NCBI GenBank assembly: GCA_040902925.1
Contig: JBBDWJ010000024.1
Span: 1-52,795, forward strand
Direction of reading: 5' to 3'
Length of the DNA stretch: 52,795 bases
From: JBBDWJ01 sp040902925
Lineage (GTDB): Bacteria > Acidobacteriota > Terriglobia > Bryobacterales > UBA6623
The notes under the pieces are model-generated. The model made no database searches. It saw nothing but the letters and a program-made list of their open reading frames with translations, and was not told the DNA's origin. Positions 44,875 through 52,795 of this stretch are shown one piece after another. A program made the translations under genes and the position numbers. Every line of letters begins with the position of its first letter. Within the stretch, counting starts at the first letter, position 1.

Positions 44875-47718
44875 TCAGCGGCCGCGGGAGCGCCCGCCAC
44901 GGGCCCCGCCTCCGGAAGATCTGCCCGCGGAGCCGCCGCCTGATCCGCCGCGCGAAATCGAACCGCCTGATCCGCCGGAGGAGCGGCCGAAACCGCCGCC
45001 GCCACCCGACCCGCCACGCGAAATCGAGCCACGCGACCCACCGGAAGATCCGCCGAAACCACCGCCGCCGCGGTTCATTGTGGGACCCGATGAGCGGGAA
45101 GACCGCGAGGGAGCCGAAACCGAAGGCGACCGCGACATGCTCGGCCGGCTCGATTCCACGCTACGGCTGCCGCCACCCCGTGAGAAGCCGCTGGGCGCTG
45201 ATCGATCGGCGCGCGACGAGCCGATGGGCGCTGAACGGTCCCGCGAAAAACTGCCACGAGATGACGTGGACCGCGAAACGCGCGAATCGCCGTCCGAAGC
45301 GCTGCCACGCGAGCGGCTGAATCCGCCCGAATCGACGGAAGAGCGTGACGGTTGGACCGAGTCTCCGCCGCGGCTCGACGAGCTGACCCGGGAGGCCGCA
45401 CGAGGCACATATTGCCCCGCGGAGCGTCCCTGGTCAGCCCGCGAGGTGCGGGCTGATGAGGTACTAGTCGCCCCAAACGGCGTGAAGCCGTCATTGGAGC
45501 CACGAAGCTCTGAGCGCGAGCGGCCGCGGCTCGACCGGCTGCCTCCACCACCGTCGCCTGATGGCGCCGAACGCGGGGCGCTACGCTCGACCGACGGCGC
45601 GCGGCTCGGGGCCGATTGTTGCCGAGTCGGCTGCGAGCGCTGTTGTTGCACTGATGGCGACCGCTCAACGCGCGAACGGCTCGCTTCCGGGGAACGGCCG
45701 GAATCCGACGACCCACGGCTTCGCGTGGCCGAGTTCCCTGTATCCGACGTCGACGGACTCACCCGCTCGACGCGGCTTTGTCCCTGGCTGCGCGAGTTCG
45801 AGCGGTCGACGCGGGAATTGGAGCCGGAGTCCGACGGAGCTCGGCTCGCTCCGCTTTCCGCCGTGCGGCTGCGGCTTCCGGCGCTGCCGAATCGCCGCCA
45901 ATCGTTGCCCCGCTCAGTGGTGGCGTCCGTCGAACCGGAGCGGACTCCGCCACGCGAGTCGCCCGTGCGGGCAGTAGCCGGGCTTGTCGCGGCATCGCGG
46001 CGGCCGGTATCTCGCGCGTCGGACGCTCCGGAACCACGCAGTCCAGCCCGGCTGTCCGCCGCCTCTCCCGAACGGTCTCCCAGGCGGGTGCGCCCGTTGT
46101 CGACCGAAGGGTTCGAGCCGCGCACGCCGGAACTGCCTGTCGCCGGAGACCGGCCATCCGCGCCAGCGGCCCGTGCAATCCGGCCTGCTGAGCCCGCCGC
46201 TCCGCTGGCGCCTGCCCCGCCGCGCTGGCCGCCATTGTCGGCGTAGGCGCGGATCGAGCGCTGCATTTGATCGCGCTGCTGGTCAAACGGCACGCGGCCG
46301 TTGTCGGCGCGCACCGTCCGGCGGCCGGCCTCGCGGTTAAAGAAGGCGTTCTGGCGCACGCCCCCGCCGCCGGACGCATTGGCAGCACTCGCCGTTGAGG
46401 CGCGCACGACGCGGCCTTGGCTTTCCCGGGCCGGGACGACCGGAATCTGCCCGCGCATCAGCGTGGCGCGCCGCAGCTCGGTGTCGCGCAGCGAGCGCGG
46501 GTTGTTCACCAGACCACGAGAAAAGCCGTCGGCGTCCACCACCGTCACGCCGTTCTGGTGCCGCGCATTGCGGTAGTTGTTGTAGATGTTGACACTGTTA
46601 TCGACATATATCGTCGAATTGCCGCCACGCCCGCCGCGGCCGTAGAAATGGCGCCCGTACCACGGATAGTACGCCTCGCCCGGGCCAAGCGGAACCCAGC
46701 CATAGTGCCCGAAGCCGCGGCCGAAACCGACCCCGGCATTGAAGCCGCTATACGAGCCCCAGCCGAAGAAGGCCACCAGCGCCGGCCGCCAATGATGGTG
46801 GTGGTGATACACGCCCGGATACCAGCCCCAGCCGTAGCTGGCATGGTTATACCAGCGGCCGTAGTGATATGGCGCCCAGCCCCACGGCTCGTAACTCTCC
46901 CAGGTCCAGCCATAGTAGTCGAGCCAAACCCAGCGGCCGTGCCGATAAGGCGCCCAACCAACCGTCACCGACGGGAACCAGGAGTAGCCGTAGCCCGACA
47001 CGTACCGCCAGTTTCCGTTGTCATCGAGGTCTTGACCGCCTGAGATGCTGCGGCTCAGATACCGGTAGCTGTCGGACTTGCTGAGGACGTTGTCGCGCCG
47101 CTCATTCCATTCGTCCCATTCGTCGCGCGGATCGGAGTCGACAACGCGAAACGCCGTATCGTCGCCCTCGCCGCGGATCAGCATGGTCCGCCCGCTCTTG
47201 AGCGTCTCGACGCCCTTTGAGGACGCGATCTCGGCTTCCCCTCGCCGTACCGTGACCGCCGTTTCGTCGCCCAAAACCTCGATGCGGTAGCGCCCGTTCT
47301 TGCGCGGCCGAACCGCGACGTGCGGCGTCTCGATGTCGATGTCAGCCTCGCCGCCCTTCAGTTCGCTGTACATCAGGATGCCGCGCCCAAGCTGCACCTT
47401 GAACGACCGGTTGGCGAGCGAAGCCATGGTGACTTCCGTGTTTTCGTTGAGACGGATGAGGTTGGAATAATCCAACTGCACCTCAGCCCGCGAACCTGGA
47501 CCGGTGGCGAGGGCATCGCCTTCGACCAGGGGCGTGTTGACGCGCGCCTCGACCCAGTCTCCAGAGTCGCCGCGCCGCGTGGTCACGTCGCCGTTAGTCA
47601 GACTGACGCGAGCAACTCCTAAGGCCGGACCCTCATCACTCGTCTGAGCATCGAGGCGTGGCACCGCCAACGCCGCGGCGACGCCCAGGAGAGCCCACAT
47701 TTTTCGGAACCGAGTCAT
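44875..47718 (-). CDS. exported FecR-domain protein with Trp/Tyr-rich region and long Ser/Arg/Gly tail
   Basis: A 947-residue secreted protein. ATG 47718 is preceded by GGGAGG at 6 bases and starts a signal peptide (MTRFRKMWALLGVAAALAV, cleavage near LDAQ). A FecR domain (about residues 40-165) includes VEGDALATGPGSRAEVQLD. Residues about 235-345 are very rich in Trp, Tyr, Gly and His (GYSWFPSVTVGWAPY, HGRWVW, YHHHHHW), like DUF6600 regions. From about residue 430 to the end, roughly 500 residues are low-complexity Ser, Arg, Gly and Asp, with RS and GGG runs. Likely a surface or matrix protein; no sigma factor or TonB receptor is adjacent, so it is not a classical iron-signalling FecR. Confidence 0.85.
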   Translation of the reverse strand: MTRFRKMWALLGVAAALAVPRLDAQTSDEGPALGVARVSLTNGDVTTRRGDSGDWVEARVNTPLVEGDALATGPGSRAEVQLDYSNLIRLNENTEVTMASLANRSFKVQLGRGILMYSELKGGEADIDIETPHVAVRPRKNGRYRIEVLGDETAVTVRRGEAEIASSKGVETLKSGRTMLIRGEGDDTAFRVVDSDPRDEWDEWNERRDNVLSKSDSYRYLSRSISGGQDLDDNGNWRYVSGYGYSWFPSVTVGWAPYRHGRWVWLDYYGWTWESYEPWGWAPYHYGRWYNHASYGWGWYPGVYHHHHHWRPALVAFFGWGSYSGFNAGVGFGRGFGHYGWVPLGPGEAYYPWYGRHFYGRGGRGGNSTIYVDNSVNIYNNYRNARHQNGVTVVDADGFSRGLVNNPRSLRDTELRRATLMRGQIPVVPARESQGRVVRASTASAANASGGGGVRQNAFFNREAGRRTVRADNGRVPFDQQRDQMQRSIRAYADNGGQRGGAGASGAAGSAGRIARAAGADGRSPATGSSGVRGSNPSVDNGRTRLGDRSGEAADSRAGLRGSGASDARDTGRRDAATSPATARTGDSRGGVRSGSTDATTERGNDWRRFGSAGSRSRTAESGASRAPSDSGSNSRVDRSNSRSQGQSRVERVSPSTSDTGNSATRSRGSSDSGRSPEASRSRVERSPSVQQQRSQPTRQQSAPSRAPSVERSAPRSAPSGDGGGGSRSSRGRSRSELRGSNDGFTPFGATSTSSARTSRADQGRSAGQYVPRAASRVSSSSRGGDSVQPSRSSVDSGGFSRSRGSASDGDSRVSRSTSSRGSFSRDRSAPIGSSRADRSAPSGFSRGGGSRSVESSRPSMSRSPSVSAPSRSSRSSGPTMNRGGGGFGGSSGGSRGSISRGGSGGGGGFGRSSGGSGGSISRGGSGGGSAGRSSGGGARGGRSRGR

Positions 47719-47901
47719 GGTGCACCTCCCAGCGAAAACTCGCCACCCTCACAATGGCAATCTTGGGTCCAAAAGTAAAGTTGCTGAGGTTAAAGAACTT
47801 ACAGGCGAGGAAGATGACGCGGTGGACGGTGGATTACCACCGCCCGTGGTCGAAACAAACCAGGACGCGGGGAGCGTTGGCGGCTCGGGAAGAACGAGGC
47901 T

Positions 47902-47926
47902 TTCCCTACGGTGAAGCAGTAGGGAA
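47902..47926. other. small hairpin downstream of the DUF2934 gene
   Basis: TTCCCTAC (47902-47909) and GTAGGGAA (47919-47926) form an 8-bp stem with a 9-base loop. It lies 40 bases past the stop of the minus-strand DUF2934 gene and has no T-tract on either side, so terminator activity is uncertain. Confidence 0.3.
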
Positions 47927-47966
47927 CCAAAGGGCTCGAGGCCCGCGAAACGGGGCTGGTTTCGAG

Positions 47967-48458
47967 CTAGCGGCGGGTCTGGATGATCTCCTCCGCCCGT
48001 CGCCAGTCATCTTGCTCGGTCCCGGACGGACGGCCGGCTTCTTCCCAAATCTGGCGGGCGAGTTTCCGTACAGGACTCGCCTCCTCCGTGGGGACAGAAC
48101 GATCCTGCCCGGCGAACGCGTCCGGCCGCGTTTTTGAGCCGGCTACCTCCGGAGAGGGGCCTGAAACGCCGGTTCTGTGGGCTGTTTCCCGCGAACGGGA
48201 GGCAATCACGTGGTTAAGGAACACGTTGCGCTTTTCGCGGTAGACCGCGGCTGCTTCCTCGACCCAGTGGCGGGCCTGTTCGATGGCCCCACGATCTAGC
48301 GGATCGCCCGAGTCAATCGACTGTAGGACACGGACTTGGGCCGACCAATTGCGGAACGCTACATCGTAATCTGCACGCAGGCGCTCCAGCAGGGACTTTT
48401 CGTCAACAGGAATATCAGTAGTAGGATTGCGCATAACATCAATCATCGAATCGACCAT
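47967..48458 (-). CDS. DUF2934-domain protein
   Basis: A 163-residue protein with an N-terminal helical region (LLERLRADYDVAFRNWSAQ, then a second helix up to about residue 85) and a C-terminal DUF2934 motif (VRKLARQIWEEAGRPSGTEQDDWRRAEEII), a short helical domain widespread in rhizobia and Acidobacteriota. Role unknown. The middle is polar and likely disordered. ATG 48458 is one choice; further ATG codons at 48446 and 48434 have no better ribosome sites. The gap to gltD (48459-48754) shows no gene. Confidence 0.75.
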   Translation of the reverse strand: MVDSMIDVMRNPTTDIPVDEKSLLERLRADYDVAFRNWSAQVRVLQSIDSGDPLDRGAIEQARHWVEEAAAVYREKRNVFLNHVIASRSRETAHRTGVSGPSPEVAGSKTRPDAFAGQDRSVPTEEASPVRKLARQIWEEAGRPSGTEQDDWRRAEEIIQTRR

Positions 48459-48754
48459 ATAAGTAAAGACGCGCCGGCCGCCCGGAAAGCTGCCGGAAAA
48501 CGGCGAGCGGATTCAATTCTAGGTTGAAGAGCGAAATGGAGAGGCTTGGCGGGGCACAAATCGACCGCTCAAGAGCGAGTTTCGGCCGCCATGCCCATCC
48601 AGTCCAGTTCATCGCCAGAAGATACGCAGCGCTTTAGACTACAGTTCAGTTCTTCCGCGATGAAACGTACAGATGGCTATGAATTCAATAGGTTAGCAAG
48701 TAGCGTCCGGAAAGAAACTAAGGCATACGACTGAGATGTAATCGGCTGAACAGC

Positions 48755-50215
48755 TTAGCTTTCGGGAAGATGGCTCTTGCCCATGAGGTAAAGGTCGATA
48801 GCGCGGGCGGCTTTGCGGCCTTCCGCCAGCGCCCACACCACCAGCGATTGGCCGCGGCGCGCGTCGCCCGCCACAAAAACCTTGTCGATCGACGTGTTGA
48901 AGGTTTTGAAATCGGCCTTGACGTTGCCGCGTTCGTCTTTTTCGACACCCAGCTCGGTGACGAGTCCTTCGTGGACCGGGTGGACGAAACCCATAGCCAA
49001 AAGAACCAGGTCGGCGGGAATCTCGAACTCCGAACCGGCGATCTCCTCAAACCCGGCGCGGCGCCCCGATGGGTCGACCGGCTTCCATTCCAAGCGGACA
49101 GCCCGCAGCTTGCGGACGTGGCCGTCGGCGTCACCGATGAACTCCTTGGTGGCGACCGCCCAGTCGCGCACGTCGCCTTCCTCGTGGGAACTTTCGGCCT
49201 TGAAGGTGAAGGGCCACAGCGGCCAGGGCTGCGCTCCAGGCTCTTCGCGCGACAGCGGGGGTTTGGGCAGCAGCTCGAACTGGTGAATTTCCCTGGCGCC
49301 CTGGCGCCGCGACGTGCCGAGACAGTCCGCCCCGGTGTCGCCGCCTCCGATGATCACGACGTGCTGGTCTTTCGCCGTGAGATCGAAGGCAGGGTCGACG
49401 GGACGGTTGCCGATGCGGCGATTCTGCTGCGGCAGAAACTGCATCGCGAAGTGGATCCCCTCCAGATCGCGGCCCGGGATCGGCAGGTCGCGCGGCTTTT
49501 CTGATCCGGTGGCGATCAGAACGGCATCGAAATCGCCGACAAGTTTTTTGGCTTCGAGATTGACGCCGACGTGAACTCCAGTCCGGAACTCCACGCCTTC
49601 CTGCTCCATCTGGTGGACGCGCCGCTCGACGTGCGATTTCTCCATCTTGAAATCGGGAATGCCGAGCACCATCAGCCCGCCGGGGACTTCGTTCTTCTCA
49701 AACACCGTCACCATGTGCCCAGCGCGGTTGAGTTGCTGAGCCGCGGCCAGACCCGCGGGGCCGGAGCCGATCACCGCAACCTTCTTGCCGCTACGGGTTT
49801 GCGGCGGCTCGGGCACGATCCAACCCTCTGCCCAGCCGCGGTCGGCGATCGCTTTTTCGATACTCTTGATCGCGACCGGATCATCGTTGATGCCGAGCAC
49901 GCAGGCGGATTCGCAAGGCGCCGGACAGATGCGGCCGGTGAATTCGGGGAAGTTGTTCGTCGAGTGCAGCTCGCGGAGCGCTTCCTTCCAACGGCCGCGA
50001 TAGACCAGGTCGTTCCAGTCGGGAATGATGTTGGTAAGCGGGCAGCCGGTGTGGCAGAACGGAATACCGCAGTCCATGCAGCGCGCGCCTTGCGTTTTGA
50101 GCGCGGCCTCGGCTGTCTTTTCGTAGACCTCGTTCCAGTCCTTGATGCGTTCGGCGACCGGGCGGCCCTTGGGCGCCTGGCGCGTGTATTCCATGAATCC
50201 GGTTACTTTACCCAT
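48755..50215 (-). CDS. gltD: glutamate synthase (NADPH) small subunit
   Basis: 486-residue beta subunit of glutamate synthase, which takes electrons from NADPH through FAD and Fe-S clusters to the large subunit for glutamate formation. Cysteine motifs for Fe-S clusters are CMDCGIPFCHTGCPL and CPAPCESACVLG. The FAD site is GSGPAGLAAAQQL and the NADPH site GGGDTGADC. ATG at 50215. Encoded 134 bases downstream of gltB on the same strand, as expected for a gltBD operon. Confidence 0.96.
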   Translation of the reverse strand: MGKVTGFMEYTRQAPKGRPVAERIKDWNEVYEKTAEAALKTQGARCMDCGIPFCHTGCPLTNIIPDWNDLVYRGRWKEALRELHSTNNFPEFTGRICPAPCESACVLGINDDPVAIKSIEKAIADRGWAEGWIVPEPPQTRSGKKVAVIGSGPAGLAAAQQLNRAGHMVTVFEKNEVPGGLMVLGIPDFKMEKSHVERRVHQMEQEGVEFRTGVHVGVNLEAKKLVGDFDAVLIATGSEKPRDLPIPGRDLEGIHFAMQFLPQQNRRIGNRPVDPAFDLTAKDQHVVIIGGGDTGADCLGTSRRQGAREIHQFELLPKPPLSREEPGAQPWPLWPFTFKAESSHEEGDVRDWAVATKEFIGDADGHVRKLRAVRLEWKPVDPSGRRAGFEEIAGSEFEIPADLVLLAMGFVHPVHEGLVTELGVEKDERGNVKADFKTFNTSIDKVFVAGDARRGQSLVVWALAEGRKAARAIDLYLMGKSHLPES

Positions 50216-50349
50216 CCACTCAATCCTGTTCTAGTTTCGCCTTTCTTGGGCGTTTTTTCATGGTGAGTACATCACCCGCGGCTGTCGGCCGGCGCGGGCG
50301 CCTGTCTCCACTCTTTTTCTTTTCGGGCGCCGATGGTTATCTGTAATTA

Positions 50350-52795
50350 CTAGTCGCCGCCGGCTGCTGAGACCATCTCGCGCTGCTGACGGTCACGCAG
50401 GGCTCGCTTGAGCTCTTTCGGGTAGACCTTGATGAACTTGGGCACCATCTTTTCCCAGTTGGCGAGAATCCATTCCGCCTTGGGGCTTTTGGTGTAGCCC
50501 AGATGGCGCTCGATCAGGTGGCGCACGAAAACAACGTCCTCGGGCGCGTTGAACGGCTCCAGATCCACCATCGAGTGATTGCAGGACTTCTCTCCGAAGT
50601 CGCCCGCTTCGTCGAGCACGAAAGCGATGCCGCCGCTCATACCGGCCGCGAAATTGCGGCCCGCGCGGCCGAGAATGATCGCGCGGCCGTTGGTCATGTA
50701 TTCGCAGCCGTGATCGCCGACGCCCTCGACCACTACCGTCGCGCCGCTATTACGGATACAAAAACGCTCGCCGGCCATGCCGTTGACGAACGCCTCGCCG
50801 CCCGTTGCGCCGTAGAAGCTGACGTTGCCGATGATGATGTTCTCTTCGAAGACGAAATTCGAGCCGGCCGCCGGGTAGACGATCATGCGTCCGCCCGACA
50901 GGCCTTTGCCGACGTAATCGTTGGCGTCGCCCTCGAGCGTCATCGTCAATCCGCGCGAAGCCCAGGCGCCGAAGCTTTGCCCGGCCGAGCCCGTGAAATG
51001 ACAACGGATCGTGTCGTCCGGCAGCCCCTCAGCGGCATAGCGGCGGGCGATCTCGCTGCTCAGCATCGTGCCAACCGTGCGGTTGATGTTACGGATCGGC
51101 AGCTTGATCTCGACCGGGGTTTTCTTTTCGAGCGCTTCTTTGGCGAACAGGATCAACTGATTGTCGAGCTGTTTCTCGATACCGTGATCCTGTTTTCGCG
51201 TCTGGTGGCGCGGGACGCTTTTATCCACCGGCGGATCGTAGAAGACGCGGCTGAAATCAAGCCCCTTGGCCTTCCAGTGGGAGACGGCCTTCTTCACATC
51301 CAGGCGGTCGACGCGCCCAACCATGTCCTCCAGGCGCCGGAAGCCGAGCTTGGCCATGATCTGGCGCGTTTGCTCGGCGATGAAGAAAAAGAAGTTGATG
51401 GCGTTTTCCGGCTTGCCGGCGAATTTTTGGCGCAGCTCCGGATCCTGCGTCGCGATGCCTACAGGGCAAGTGTTCAGGTGGCACTTGCGCATCATGATGC
51501 AGCCCAGCGAGATGAGCGGCATTGTCGAAAAACCAAATTCCTCGGCCCCGAGCAATGCGCCGATAACGACATCGCGGCCGGTCTGCAGCTTGCCGTCCAC
51601 CTGCACCTTGATGCGGCTGCGCAGGTCGTTCATCACCAGCACCTGCTGGGTTTCGGAAAGCCCGAGCTCCCAGGGCGTGCCGGCGTGGCGGATCGAGCTG
51701 ATCGGCGAGGCGCCCGTGCCGCCGTCGTGGCCGCTGATGAGCACCAGATCGGCGTGCGCTTTGGCAACCCCGGCGGCCACCGTGCCGACCCCAACCTCGG
51801 AGACAAGCTTCACCGACACGTTGGCGCGCGTGTTCGAGTTCTTGAGATCGAAGATCAACTGCGCCAGGTCTTCGATCGAATAAATATCGTGATGCGGCGG
51901 CGGAGAGATCAGTCCCACGCCCGGGGTCGAGTGCCGCAGCTTGGCGATGAACTCATCCACCTTGTGGCCGGGAAGCTGGCCGCCTTCGCCGGGTTTGGCG
52001 CCCTGCGAAATCTTGATCTGCAACTCGTCGGCGTTGACCAGGTAGTGCGCGTTGACTCCGAAACGCGCAGAGGCCACCTGCTTGATGGCGCTACGGCGCG
52101 AATCGCCGTTGGCGTCGGGCACAAACCGCGCCGGGTCTTCGCCGCCTTCGCCCGTGTTGCTGCGGCCGCCAATGCGGTTCATCGCAATCGCGAGCGTCTC
52201 GTGCGCTTCTTTGCTGATCGAGCCGAACGACATAGCGCCCGTGCAGAAGCGCTTGACGATTTCCGTCGCCGGCTCGACTTCCTCCAGCGGCACAGGCTCG
52301 TCGGCCCACTTGAAGTCGAACAGGCCGCGCAGCGTACACATCGTCCGGCTCAGGTCGTTGACCGTGTCGGAGTATTCCTCGAACGTCTTGAAGCTGTTCT
52401 GCTGCACGGCGTGCTGCAGCTTGGAGACGGTATCGGGATTCAGCAGATGTTTCTCGCCGCGCACCCGGAACTGGTATTCGCCGCCGACGTCGAGCTCGGT
52501 GTCCGCGTCGGTAACCGGCTGCATTGCGTAGTCGTGGCGCGTGGCCGACTCGGCGGCGATCACGTCGAGCCCGACGCCTTCGATCTGTGACGTCGTGCCC
52601 GTGAAATAGCGGTCGATCACCGCATGGTTGATGCCGACGCACTCGAAGATTTGCGCACCGTGGTAGCTTTGCACGGTCGAGATCCCCATCTTCGACATCA
52701 CCTTGAGGAGGCCCTTCTTGATCGCCGAGATGTAGTTCTTCTGCGCTTGCTCAGCCGTCAGATCCTCGGGCAGAACGCCTTCCTGGTGCAGCCGC
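50350..52795 (-). CDS. gltB: glutamate synthase large subunit, 5' part beyond the window
   Basis: C-terminal part (about 815 residues) of the alpha subunit, which normally exceeds 1,450 residues; the frame is open to the right edge, where AIKKGLLKVMSKMGIST reads as the middle of the protein. The FMN-binding synthase domain includes GGRSNTGEGGEDP, GAKPGEGGQLPG, ISPPPHHDIYSIEDL and SGHDGGTGASP. The 3Fe-4S cysteines are in CIMMRKCHLNTCPVG. The C-terminal GXGXG beta-helix domain has GLTMTLEGDANDYVGKGLSGG, GNVSFYGATGGEAFV and GMSGGIAFV. The N-terminal amidotransferase domain lies outside. Confidence 0.97.
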   Translation of the reverse strand, partial: RLHQEGVLPEDLTAEQAQKNYISAIKKGLLKVMSKMGISTVQSYHGAQIFECVGINHAVIDRYFTGTTSQIEGVGLDVIAAESATRHDYAMQPVTDADTELDVGGEYQFRVRGEKHLLNPDTVSKLQHAVQQNSFKTFEEYSDTVNDLSRTMCTLRGLFDFKWADEPVPLEEVEPATEIVKRFCTGAMSFGSISKEAHETLAIAMNRIGGRSNTGEGGEDPARFVPDANGDSRRSAIKQVASARFGVNAHYLVNADELQIKISQGAKPGEGGQLPGHKVDEFIAKLRHSTPGVGLISPPPHHDIYSIEDLAQLIFDLKNSNTRANVSVKLVSEVGVGTVAAGVAKAHADLVLISGHDGGTGASPISSIRHAGTPWELGLSETQQVLVMNDLRSRIKVQVDGKLQTGRDVVIGALLGAEEFGFSTMPLISLGCIMMRKCHLNTCPVGIATQDPELRQKFAGKPENAINFFFFIAEQTRQIMAKLGFRRLEDMVGRVDRLDVKKAVSHWKAKGLDFSRVFYDPPVDKSVPRHQTRKQDHGIEKQLDNQLILFAKEALEKKTPVEIKLPIRNINRTVGTMLSSEIARRYAAEGLPDDTIRCHFTGSAGQSFGAWASRGLTMTLEGDANDYVGKGLSGGRMIVYPAAGSNFVFEENIIIGNVSFYGATGGEAFVNGMAGERFCIRNSGATVVVEGVGDHGCEYMTNGRAIILGRAGRNFAAGMSGGIAFVLDEAGDFGEKSCNHSMVDLEPFNAPEDVVFVRHLIERHLGYTKSPKAEWILANWEKMVPKFIKVYPKELKRALRDRQQREMVSAAGGD

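Noticed and set aside
45080..46246. 388-codon plus-strand frame opposite the FecR tail
   Set aside because: It mirrors the low-complexity Ser/Arg/Gly codons of the real gene; its product is only Arg, Glu and Pro-rich repeats.
50503..52590. 695-codon plus-strand frame opposite gltB
   Set aside because: gltB is certain from its motifs; the antisense frame has no recognisable domain and reflects high GC.

Overview
This 52.8 kb window is a GC-rich, mostly housekeeping stretch of a bacterial chromosome. It most likely comes from an Acidobacteriota genome of the Bryobacterales/Solibacter type. The main evidence is the protein at 9.7-12.6 kb, which combines SBBP-type beta-propeller repeats with a C-terminal domain matching the one first described in Solibacter (TIGR03437). 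Supporting signs are a DUF2934 protein, a FecR protein with a Trp/Tyr-rich region, a zinc-finger CpaE/TadZ-like protein, several Tat-exported sugar-type enzymes and frequent GTG/TTG starts. No tRNA, rRNA, CRISPR array, transposase gene or prophage was seen. Both edges cut genes: acetoacetyl-CoA synthetase on the left and the glutamate synthase large subunit on the right.

Layout. 0-4 kb: acetoacetyl-CoA synthetase, a DinB-like DUF1569 protein, a MaoC-like hydratase and an exported SpoIID-domain protein whose 3' end carries half of a perfect 11-bp inverted repeat. 4-8 kb: a compact minus-strand operon phoH-ybeY-corC-era with GTGA overlaps and a good sigma-70-type promoter. 8-19 kb: a class V aminotransferase, the giant SBBP protein, a Tat-exported Gfo/Idh/MocA oxidoreductase, a heavy-metal-binding-domain protein, a LmbE-type deacetylase, a membrane Ser/Thr kinase ending in a TonB domain, and a CHRD protein closed by a clear terminator. 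19-26 kb: an unusually large FtsX-type permease, a patch of 14-bp degenerate tandem repeats next to REP-like hairpins, a Tat-exported enolase-superfamily protein and a His-rich nickel/cobalt exporter. 26-32 kb: a NodB-type deacetylase, an acyl carrier protein and a ketoacyl-ACP synthase packed as one unit, then uvrA and a PilZ-like protein. 32-40 kb: phosphoketolase, a HigBA toxin-antitoxin pair, a second enolase-superfamily enzyme, an unrecognised membrane protein and the CpaE/TadZ-like protein. 40-48 kb: an exported dikinase-like protein translationally coupled to an exported beta-lactamase-fold hydrolase, then the FecR protein with a very long Ser/Arg/Gly tail. 48-52.8 kb: the DUF2934 protein and gltBD.

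How they work together. Clear functional units are the RNA-metabolism operon (PhoH, YbeY and Era all act on rRNA or ribosome maturation), gltB-gltD for ammonia assimilation, higB-higA, and the NodB/ACP/KAS trio, which looks like part of a lipid or lipo-carbohydrate pathway. The strongest candidate for something undescribed is the coupled pair at 40.3-44.6 kb: an apparently secreted protein with phosphohistidine and ATP-grasp modules in the order seen in plant glucan, water dikinases, joined by an ATGA overlap to a secreted serine hydrolase. The kinase-TonB fusion is the next most notable architecture. Everything here is read by eye from sequence; no database search was run.
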